Source: Apostichopus japonicus
Taxonomy: Eukaryota; Echinodermata; Holothuroidea; Aspidochirotida; Stichopodidae
Assembly: GCF_037975245.1 (NCBI RefSeq)
Contig: NC_092580.1
Coordinates: 325,001 to 389,000, forward strand
Reading direction: 5' to 3'
DNA: 64,000 nt
Below are positions 9,242-18,650 of this stretch, one piece after another; the first letter of the stretch is position 1, and each line of letters opens with the position of its first letter. A program made the translations under genes and the position numbers. The notes under the pieces were generated by a model that saw only the letters and a list, made by a program, of their open reading frames with translations, was not told the origin of the DNA and did no database searches.

Positions 9242-11090
9242 CTATTTCTTCTTCAAAGGAAGGCCTGTGGAACTGTTAGTATGTGTGTACAGCCCTTTCT
9301 CATTCACAGCCTTGACTCCATACGGCTCAAGCCAAGAGTTTCGAACTTCCCTCCTCTTCGGGCATCCTTTCCTGCATTCTGGACGAGAACACTAGAACCA
9401 ACTTTGAAGGTCTGAATAAAACAAAATCCAGCAAATATACATAAACATCATAATACAATGTATATGTTGCCATTCATTTAACTACAGTCAGTTTTCAATG
9501 CACAACATAGCATTATGTAATAACCTGTTTTGATTGCTGCCTTTAGTCAAAATTCTTTTTCTTGCCGTTCTTGGGCTTTGCCAATATTTTCTTTCACAAA
9601 ACCTTTATGTCCTGCGACTGTGACATGAGTTGTAAAACCCTCTCCCTCTGTGCATCGCTGCAGCAAGAGATTCTGGTTGGACAATGGAGTCTTCAATGTC
9701 GACTGGTAACAATGGCTCTCTGGATATATGAAGATAAATTAACAATCAATTATTCCCAACACTTTGTTGACTGAAGAATATTTAATTTTTTTTATATTTT
9801 ATTTTTCGCTATTAAGACCCTGGAACCATAAATTTGAGTCACATCACATACTCAAACCAGCAGAAATATAAAACCAAAGTATATTCTGTGCTGTTATAGG
9901 TCCAAATTGCATACCAGCCCAAAATATGATATATAGTATATGAAAAACAAAACCAATGTCAGTGGCATTAATTGCATGTATCTTAATTAATTGGCATGCT
10001 TTTATAGTTTAATGAATGTTCATCTTTTGTACTTGCTGAAGAGTGTACCATATACAGAGTTAATCTGTTTATTTGTTTAGGTGTTGTAACTTACATAGGG
10101 TTATTGGTGGTCCTCTATTTAGCAGTTATTCCCTGTACCTGGGATGTGTCGAATGAGATTTTATCCTATAGAGGATCAGTGTAGCTATGCAGGATTTGTC
10201 CAAACTCTCTTGTCCCTGATTGCTTTTCTCTGTACAGTATATGACCTTTACAAATGTAAACCTCTATTCAGCAATGGTAGGTTTGAATTATTACAAACCT
10301 TCCAAACATCACAACGAAAGGAGAAAGACCTGTTGAACCATGTTTTGCTGTACGGTACCCCATGAGAATGGAAGACAGTGTTTCATCCCAGTCATCTTGG
10401 TTTTGATTGACAACTTTGATGAGTGACATTTGCAGAGTTTGGTGGAATCTTTCATCCAGCCCATTGGTCTGTGGGTGGTAGCTGAAGGATACTCTGTGGC
10501 TCACCCCTGTCATGTCAAATAGGGACTTGTTCAGAGCATTAACAAATTCTCCTCTCTGGTCTGAGATGAAAATTTTCATGCACACAAATCTAAAAAAATG
10601 GAAAATTAAACAAGTTGTTAAAGTACTGGTTAGAGTAATGCAGTAAACTATTGGCATCTTCAGAGTGGCTGCGTGGTTTAATCAGGAGATTCTTTTAGCA
10701 CTGATTTCAAAACAAGTAAGTTAAGCACTGACATAACACCTGGTCTTGGATGCACTGACCGTTATCCCACTAACATTTTATTAACATTAACTTATAAAAC
10801 AACTTCAAGAAATTTCTGTAACCATTTTGCCGCTTTCTGGGTCACAGGTAAAACTGAGAACAAATGCAGGTCTACGTAACTAACTTCAAAAGTATGTTAT
10901 GTAAAGTAAAAACAAAGTACATGGATATATACCTGGCCATGGTTTCAAACAGAAAGTTTGCAACGGTTTATGCTGTTTCGTCTCTTACAGCAACAGCCTC
11001 TGGCAATTTTGAAAAATAGTCACATAGGGTTATGATGTACTTATTTCCATTGATGGTCTCTGCAAGGGGTCCAATCATATCCACACCCAC
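9242..11090 (-). pseudogene. Intron-containing integrase (rve core plus GPY/F) pseudogene, Ginger1- or Gypsy-like
   Basis: Four minus-strand exons were recognised: A 11090-10933, B 10589-10299, C 9719-9525, D 9411-9242. A to B and B to C join in phase (AG|A at both). C to D joins in phase 0. All four have AG acceptors, and A, B and C end at GT donors. Exon A carries VGVDMIGP with the first Asp and GNKYIITLCDYFSK. Exon B carries ISDQRGEF (second Asp), YHPQTNGLDER (catalytic Glu) and YRTAKHGSTG. The second Asp and the Glu are separated by exactly 35 residues, i.e. DD35E. Exon C opens with EPLLPVD. Exon D has FKVGSSVLV and, one frame over, PYGVKAV and KGLYTHTNSSTG, i.e. a GPY/F module. A TAA at 10970-10968 in exon A and frame breaks in C and D kill the frame. 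The upstream zinc-binding H2C2 part was not found. Introns inside the integrase favour a Ginger1-type DNA transposon or a host gene derived from one, over an intronless Ty3/Gypsy copy. Confidence 0.78.
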
Positions 11091-12480
11091 CTAAAAAAAA
11101 AGGAAAATAGCATTCAGAACCATACACAATCATACCAACAACATTCTTGTACAGAACAGAATGCTGTATCAAATTTTGCAAATACTTTTGATACTGGACA
11201 GTGAAGCTTTTTTAATTTCAATGATTTAAATTGCATGATTTTGGCTTTTCTTGATTTAAAACTATTACTGCTCACACTTTTCAGCACAAAGCTCGGTGGC
11301 TGTTTATTGCTCCCGTTAGTCTAAACTCTTCGATCTTTTCCGTATCGATCTTTTTACATTTAATGTTGAATTTTCAGGGCACAGTCCTGACAAACGATAT
11401 TTTCCAATGATACTGTACTCTTCATCGGTATCCAGCTCAGGAGAAGTCATCTTGTAATATCAGATCGGGCTAAGTAAGTTAACGGTCTCAACTCCTAATG
11501 CTTAACCGAGGCCAGAACAGTGCGTGCAAATATGCAACTACTAAGAATTTTGTGTGCCTGCGTGTTACACATTGAAATGTATTGCTTAGTATTAACAAGC
11601 ATGGCCTGTGTTTAATAAATTTATGTCTTGTTGATCACTTTTCTTTGTTTCGAACTTGGAACCTATTAAGAGTTTATATATCTTTTTTAGTAAGGTTATC
11701 AATTAATAACATGTTTGTTTACTCATTATTATTGCCTTTAAATGAACAATATATGTTTTATTACTAAGTATTAGGTTATATTAGGTAAAGCATTGGTGGT
11801 GATGTCTGAAACAAGATCTATTTGGATAGGTGATGTTCGGAACAAGAGTCATGACAAAAAAATCTGAGAGGACATTATCCAAAACTGTCAGCTTTTGGTT
11901 AATATATATATGCTTATGTTGTGGTTTGATTTTATGGTATTTTGTTTCAATTACTTTCAATTTTGCTCTTTAAAGAGAAAACTGTAATTCAGAAAAAATT
12001 GTGATTTTTCTCACGATACTCTAATTTTTCTTTGATAACATCATCAATATCATTGAAAACTTGTCTGATTATAGTAAATTTTATGTTAATAAAGGAACTA
12101 ACGACAGAATTCCCAAAATGTAGCAGTAATGGAGTGGCACCACCATTAAGAAAAGAACCACTTTTGGAAAATTTATAGATTGTCACACTTTTCTACCATC
12201 TTGAATATAATTTCCGGAATAGTTTAAGGTCTGGTCAATTCTAATTCATAAATTGCAGATATTAATTATGTTTTTTTTTATTTAGAATAGAAGTTCTGTA
12301 CTGTAATTTGAAAATTTGCTACCTTTGGCAACCGTGAAACATGAACAGACCCAATTTCCAAAACGCTGATGTCAAACTCAAAGGTATAACAAACTTTTGT
12401 AAAATTTTGAAGACTTGCAGTGAGAGTTGTACAGTAAACCGCGAGAGTTGGCAGGCCTGCAAAACCCTACAGTAGCAATA
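11091..12480. other. No recognisable gene
   Basis: AT-rich. The upstream H2C2 exon of the integrase would be expected here, but no HHCC pattern was seen. A minus-strand open frame at 11989-12186 (65 codons) has no recognisable domain. Confidence 0.55.
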
Positions 12481-13780
12481 GTCATCGACTTTTGTTGTAA
12501 ACGATTTTTGCTGATGTACTGCATGAGCCTAGTCTAAGTCTTAACCCTATTGTTTTAAACTCTAGCCAGTGGCAGTAGGCCAAATTGTATTGGCCTAATG
12601 GAATTTTTGGCTGAAACTGTAACTGTGTAAGGCCTAGCTAATTTAGAACTAGCCGTATGGCTGATAAGTCTGTTATCAAATCTTCAATCAAAGCGTTGTT
12701 GCATAGCATGCTAGGTGCTTACCCTAGGAGTATCTTAGGCTAAGCCATTACAATCTTCCATATATTTATTGCAATACCACCTGACTCCCCTGTCATTGGC
12801 AAAAAAAGGGGATATTGAATATCTACCCCATTTGGTAATGCTAGGCATACTTAATGCTCCTCTGCACAAATTCATGATTAATTAAGCACACAGAGTATTT
12901 TTTCATAGGGCAAGCCAAACATGTCTTCATGCACAGGAAAGTAGTGCTGGCCATTATGTTTACAACCATACATGTTGACTGGTGAATTAATTAGGTGAGC
13001 TCAAGGATGAATCCTAGTGGCAGTATTGGGGGTAGTTTATGCTATCAAGTAACAAGTTCTTAATGCTCGAGTGAATTTGAGTAGGACTGTTTATCTATAG
13101 ACAGTCTTGGCCTTCATGCATAGCATTAGACCTAGTATGTATTGCTATGCCCATAGTAGTAGTAGGCTACTTCTTATGGCCATATTCAACTTCAATTCCT
13201 ATGATCGAGATACACAGCATATAGGTCCATTAGGCCTAACTCAGTCCAGCTACAGTCAGGGTTGCACTGGCATAACTAGGTCTAGGCTAGGCTTGTTATA
13301 ACTCAGTCGTAGGCCTAGACTAAGCAAGGCATAGGCCTATGCTTGTTTGCTTTGATCTCAAATAAGTAGTAAGCCAAGCCTAAAATGGAACTGAACAGGA
13401 AATCCTGGACTTTATGACCAAAACATGCCGATCTACTCTTACTGTCGTAATACTAGTTGTTGAAGCCTAGCCTAGTACCGAGTAGTAGTACTAGTAGTGC
13501 CTATGGCCCTATGCCTATCCCCACCTCACACAGCTTGGTAGGCCTCTAGACCGTCATGCAATTGAAATTTTGTCTCCCAAATCTTTCGTCTTTGTACTTT
13601 GGTAGGCAAACCAAAAAAAAACGAACTCTATCTCCATTATGCTGGCTACATTAGGCCGCACAGCAAGGCAAGATATTTTCTTTAAAACAATACAAAACCA
13701 TTTTTAGCCTAGCCTACACACGTTTTATACAAAATATGTGTTTGTATGCCAGTGTCGTCTGCACATTGCAAAAACTTAAA
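12481..13780. repeat. Non-coding stretch rich in TAGGCCTA-type motifs
   Basis: Perfect TAGGCCTA palindromes occur at about 13230, 13310 and 13332. Many one-off variants (AAGGCCTAG, TTGGCCTAA, TAGGCCTC, GTCTAGGCTAGG, GCCTAGCCTAG) are scattered between. Further perfect copies lie at 2137 and near 3403. No coding region was recognised. Similar motif-rich intergenic DNA is familiar from echinoderm genomes, which is the main hint to the host lineage. Confidence 0.5.
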
Positions 13781-13790
13781 AGTTTTTGAT

Positions 13791-14475
13791 TTAGGGTGGC
13801 ATACTCCTATTAGAGTCTATATCAATCCGCTCGATTGTTCTCCTATCTCAGGAAAAGTGCCAAAAAGCAGCGGGAGAACATCTTTTGTGACCTGTTATCA
13901 ATCATAATCTAGATTTTTGTGGCTTGCATGTTGAAGAGCATGAATGGAAGTACATATGGTGAGAAAATTGGGTCAATTGAGGCAATTTTAGACCTTTAGG
14001 CCTCCCGGGAGCAGCGTAGGAAATTTGTTTACCACTGAGTGAAGAGGTTTGTTTACAAGTGACGAAAATTTCCGGCTCGGATAGCAAAAAATCTACACGG
14101 TCATGGTACGGAAAATTGATGGTGCCATGAAAGGCCAACTTGTCAGCTATCCGGTGATGGGTAGCGTTTAGCTAGTGAAAACTTCTATCTAGACTTAGAG
14201 ACCACATTACTTTTGTGATTTAGTGTGTAAGTCAATGGGGCTTTTAATGGGCGTATGCTACCTTAGGGTGCAGGTGGCATACTCCTATTAGAATCAATAT
14301 CTATCCGCCCGATTGTTATTCAATCTCAGGAAAAGTTCCAAAAAGCAGCAGGAGAACATCTCTTTTTGACCCGTTATCAATCATGATCTGGGTTTTTCTG
14401 TGGCTTGCATGTTGAAGAGCATAAATGAACATACATATTGAGCAAAAATTGGGTCAATTTAAAGGCATTGAAGAG
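13791..14475. repeat. Diverged direct repeat pair of about 200 bp, offset 478 bp
   Basis: Copy 1 (about 13791-13990) and copy 2 (about 14263-14475) share TGGCATACTCCTATTAGA, CTCAGGAAAAGT, GGAGAACATCT, GTTATCAATCAT, GTGGCTTGCATGTTGAAGAG and AAATTGGGTCAATT. They differ by scattered substitutions and small indels (for example GCAG added near the start of copy 2). Short open frames on the minus strand cross copy 1, but they are not conserved in copy 2. It is an old local duplication or two copies of one dispersed repeat. Confidence 0.85.
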
Positions 14476-14841
14476 TCGCCCCAAACCGCGTGCGGCCATC
14501 TGAAACAGTTAACTTTCCGTGGCTTGCAAGTGACGATTTGTTCGTGTCGCTACAAAATGCAGACAGTACAGTAATGAAATGTGTTACCGTGTTATATAAG
14601 ATGTCCAGCGCTGTATTGTCTGTACGCTATGCTGTAGGTATTGACCGCAGCTGTATGTACTGACTGTACACTAGTGTCTAATTACCGATGGTAGCAAGCT
14701 GTGTGTATTTTCTGGGATCGATGGTGGTGTCTAACACTTTTGTTACATCTCATTCGAAACTAGGTCATGTTACCGGCATTATACGTTTCTTTTTGCGCGA
14801 GTCTTCACACCCTTTAAGTCCCCTCTAGGCCAAGAGAGGAG
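14476..14841. other. No recognisable gene
   Basis: Relatively CpG-containing sequence. A TATATAAG string at about 14594 could act as a TATA box, but no transcript features follow that I can support. Confidence 0.4.
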
Positions 14842-15084
14842 ATGCTTATCCAACCAATTTTACATAACTCTCTCTTACGCGAAGAGAACGGTGAAACTGT
14901 TTTTAACAGTATTTTTATTGATGAGGATATTATTATGGTTGGCGACCTTATATATGAGGTCATCCCAACACAAATGCCATCAGAAACCGTTCATGAATGT
15001 ATAACACTTACTATTCCCGAAAATCCCATTTCCTTGAATGAAGTACAGACGATTATTTCTATGGTAATGAATGTATTACCCTAG
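14842..15084 (+). pseudogene. Probable non-LTR retrotransposon ORF2 scrap
   Basis: An 80-codon open frame ends in TAG. The stretch HNSLLREENGE, then FIDEDIIMVGDLIYEVIP, then SETVHECI resembles the segment beyond the reverse-transcriptase core of some animal LINE proteins. There an N-P-L-like start is followed by a W/F-x(2)-x-G-I-x-x-V-x-D-L-x-YE-x-x-P pattern. The Met at 14842 need not be a real start. No RT motif is present in the window and the frame stops just before TE-end-like sequence, so it is a fragment at best. Confidence 0.4.
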
Positions 15085-15143
15085 AACTGGTTGACAGAGA
15101 TCTATTCATCCGACAGAGTGGTATCTAGACAATCCGACTTACA

Positions 15144-15440
15144 CAGGCGCGTATCCAGGGGCGTTGAGGTGCTCGCTCCCCTGGGAGGAAATAGATGAGA
15201 GAAATTTAGAAAGAAGGAAAAAGGGAAAAAGAGGGGGAAGAGGAGGAAGGAGAGCAAGGAAGGGAAAAGAAAAAGAGGAAAGAGAGAAAAGGGAGAAAAG
15301 GAGGGAGTACAAGACTTGAAAAACGCCAAGACACCGGGAAGAGAAAGAGGAACAGTGACATAATTACAGCGCTGATCCCTATAATATACACAAGGTAGCC
15401 AGTGACGGATCGAGGATTTCGGAAGGGGCGTGCGTCTCAC
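15144..15440. repeat. Transposon-end-like inverted repeat, polypurine tract and second end-like motif
   Basis: CCAGGGG (15155-15161) and CCCCTGG (15178-15184) form a 7-bp hairpin inside a GCGCGTATCCAGGGG context. About 15186-15309 is an almost pure A/G tract. A CAGTGACGGATCGAGGA motif follows at about 15400. GGCGxxTCCAGGGG and AGTGxCGGATCCAG strings recur at ends of short non-autonomous elements in many invertebrates, so this may be MITE debris. Minus-strand frames here are only Phe/Leu/Ser-rich low-complexity translations of the purine tract. Confidence 0.45.
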
Positions 15441-15504
15441 CCTACCCCTTACACCAACAACTCCTTTTTTGACGTTTCCATTTTCCCTCTCTCACTAGTG
15501 TATA

Positions 15505-16109
<605 letters not shown>

Positions 16110-16124
<15 letters not shown>

Positions 16125-16372
16125 TATTAAAAATAAATTATCGTGTAGGTCATTTAGAAAATGTTATATTAAAGAAACAATTGCATCATATTAATTAAAA
16201 TATCATATAATTGATTTATTGTCGAAACGTTAAATTTGATCTTTAATTTTTTCTTCTCTTTTCTTTCTTCAGGGAGTCTTCTACATTGTTAAGCTATTGT
16301 ATGATTTATAGAAGACTTCCTTTCACCTTGTATATTTGCACGTGAAAAAAACAAAATAAATCAAATCAAATC
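16110..16372 (+). mobile_element. Non-LTR retrotransposon 3' end, plus-strand copy of the same family
   Basis: The plus-strand frame to the TAA at 16192-16194 ends in FRKCYIKETIASY. Its last 22 residues align without gaps to the C-terminus of the minus-strand copy (IKNK/LKNK start, F-x-KC, KE, SY end). The 3' UTR shares GGGAGTCTTCT and AGAAGACTTCC (a longer, near-perfect stem), TTCACCTTGTATATTT and CGTGAAAAAA. It ends in AAATAAATCAAATCAAATC, a simple tail. Only about 85 bp of coding sequence remains. The 5' ends of the two copies abut at about 16100-16125, where a short (TA)7 lies. Confidence 0.7.
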
Positions 16373-16419
16373 AAATATATATATTTCATATAATATTTCA
16401 TTCATATAATATTTCATAT

Positions 16420-16424
<5 letters not shown>

Positions 16425-16498
<74 letters not shown>
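16425..16498. repeat. (TA)n microsatellite
   Basis: About 36 TA units, preceded by imperfect TTCATATAATATTTCAT repeats. It lies beyond the 3' end of the plus-strand retrotransposon copy, mirroring the tract at 15511-15602. Confidence 0.97.
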
Positions 16499-16499
<1 letters not shown>

Positions 16500-16952
16500 C
16501 AAAAATTTCCAAATTTATATATATGGTCTATCATAACGCGTGTGTGCGTATGGACGCCTTAAACAATTGTACAAGTGTGCTATGAAACCAACTACTATGG
16601 ACGCACCCATCACTTCTTGAGATTGTTCCCATCTGCATGAAAACGCGCGCCCCACAACCCTACGCCCCACCCGGCCTCTAATCGCTACCCGATGAGTTAC
16701 GAAACTTAATTAGAGACCTCCCCCCCCCCCAGTACCAAAACCTTGACAAAATCCGACAACACACAACTTAATCGATAAAAGGTGATCGGGTTGTGTATGA
16801 GTCACGTCTAGAGGTCGTCCTCTGACCTACATGGAGTGTGACCACTCCCGATTTTGCTATTTCCAAGAACAGGGTCCAAAAATTCCCAAGAAATCCCAAG
16901 GACACTGTACTTTATGGATATATAGCAATATCTAGCGATATCTAGGTATGGA
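16499..16952. other. Unique-looking spacer before the satellite
   Basis: No gene seen. It holds a C11-type run at about 16720-16730. Just before the array there is a repeated ATATCTAG (TAGCAATATCTAGCGATATC context, 16924-16945). Confidence 0.6.
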
Positions 16953-18650
16953 TTTTTGAATCCTGGGATCGAGACCAGGCCGCCGCAGTTTGCTTTTGCC
17001 GCGATCTTATACGGTATCGGGAACTTTAAGTATTAGAAACGAACATAGATTTATATCAACTGCTGTCGTGGCGCGGTTGGTTGTGCTCTGTACCTCGAGA
17101 GCGTGACGTATTTTGGATAAAGGGCTCGAGACCAGGCCAGGGCAGTCTGCTTTTGCCGCGATCTTATACGGTCTCTGGAACTTTAAGTATTAGAAACGAA
17201 CATAGATTTATATCAACTGCTGTCGTGGCGCGGTTGGTTGTGCGCGGTACCACCGAGAGCGTGACGTATTTTGGATCGCGGGCTCGAGACCAGGCCAGCG
17301 TAGTTTGCTTTTGCCGCGATCTAATACGATCTCTGGAACTTTAAGTATTAGAAACGAACATCTGCTGTCGTGGCGCGGTTGGTTGTGCTCTGTACCTCGA
17401 GAGCGTGACGTATTTTGGATCGCGGGCTCGAGACCAGGTGGGGGCAGTTTGCTTTTGACGCGATCTTATACGGTCTCTTGAACTTTAAGTATTAGAAACG
17501 AACATAGATTTCTATCAACTGCTGTCGTGGCGCGGTTGGTTGCTCTGTACCTCGAGAGCGTGACGTATTTTGGATCGCGGGCTCGAGACCAGGTGGGGGC
17601 AGTTTGCTTTTGCCGCGATCTCATACGGTCTCTGGACCTTTAAGTATTAGAAACGAACATAGATTTATATCAACTGCTGTCGTGGCGCGGTTGGTTGTGC
17701 TCTGTACCTCGAGAGCGTGACGTATTTTGGATCGCGGGCTCGAGACCAGGCCAGCGCAGTTTGCTTTTGCCGCGATCTTATACGGTCTCTGGACCTTTAA
17801 GTATTAGAAACGAACATAGATTTATATCAACTGCTGTCGTGGCGCGGTTGGTTGTGCACTGTACCTCGAGAGCGTGACGTATTTTGGATCGCGGGCTCGA
17901 GACCAGGCCAGCGCAGTTTGCTTTTGCCGCGATCTCATACGGTCTCTGGAGCTTTAAGTATTAGAAACGAACATAGATTTGTATCAACTGCTGTCGTGGC
18001 GCGGTTGGTTGTGCTCTGTACCTCGAGAGCGTGACGTATTTTGGATCGCGGGCTCGAGACCAGGCCAGCGCAGTTTGCTTTTGCCGCGATCTTATACGGT
18101 CTCTGGAACTTTAAGTATTAGTAACGAACATAGATTTATATCAACTGCTGTCGTGGCGCGGTTGGTTGCTCTGTACCTCGAGAGCGTGACGTATTTTGGA
18201 TCGCGGGCTCGAGGCCAGGTGGGAGCAGTTTGCTTTTGCCGCGATCTTGTACGGTCTCTGGAACTTTAAGTATTAGAAACGAACATAGATTTGTATCAAC
18301 TGCTGTCGTGGCGCGGTTGGTTGTGCTCTGTACCTCGAGAGCGTGACGTATTTTGGATCGCGGGCTCGAGACCAGGTGGGGGCAGTTTGCTTTTGCCGCG
18401 ATCTTATACGGTCTCTGGAACTTTAAGTATTAGAAACGAACATAGATTTGTATCAACTGCTGTCGTGGCGCGGTTGGTTGTGCTCTGTACCTCGAGAGCG
18501 TGACGTATTTTGGATCGCGGGCTCGAGACCAGGCCAGCGCAGTTTGCTTTTGCCGCGATCTTATACGGTCTCTGGAACTTTAAGTATTAGTAACGAACAT
18601 AGATTTATATCAACTGCTGTCGTGGCGCGGTTGGTTGATCTGTACCTCGA
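16953..18650 (+). repeat. Divergent left edge of the satellite
   Basis: The array starts with a partial unit (box B-like GGGATCGAGACC at about 16966) rather than at a unit boundary. The following units have variable lengths: box A starts at 17069, 17226 and 17371, i.e. 157 bp and then a unit shortened to 145 bp by loss of AGATTTATATCAAC. Eight of about eleven units have GGTTGGTTGTGCTCTG, whereas the core has GGTTGGTTGCTCTG. Several have ACCAGGCCAGCGCAG in place of ACCAGGTGGGGGCAG. Divergent, length-variable copies at an array edge are typical of satellites homogenised from the middle. Confidence 0.85.
17069..17154 (+). promoter_or_regulatory. Representative Pol III-like box A, box B and T-run in one monomer
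   Basis: TGGCGCGGTTGG (17069-17080) matches the box A consensus TRGYNNARNNGG at 11 of 12 positions. GGCTCGAGACC (17123-17133) matches box B GGTTCGANTCC at 9 of 11. They start 54 bp apart (52 in core units), wider than the roughly 44 bp of an intronless tRNA gene. A TTTT lies at 17151-17154 downstream, and another TTTT (17111-17114) lies between the boxes and could end transcription early. Core units repeat this arrangement. Transcription is inference only. Confidence 0.45.

Noticed and set aside
8811-9415. Repeated open frames in the 136-bp array
   Set aside because: The frames restart in each unit because 136 is not a multiple of three. The last one runs antisense into integrase exon D.
10144-10365. 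Plus-strand open frame of 73 codons
   Set aside because: It overlaps antisense the end of integrase exon B and the following intron, and it has no domain.
9242-11090. Intact Ty3/Gypsy retrotransposon
   Set aside because: No LTRs, gag, protease or reverse transcriptase were seen nearby, and the integrase is split by phase-matched introns.
14590-14605. TATATAAG as a core promoter
   Set aside because: A single TATA-like string in AT-containing DNA, with no supported transcript, start site or coding exon downstream.
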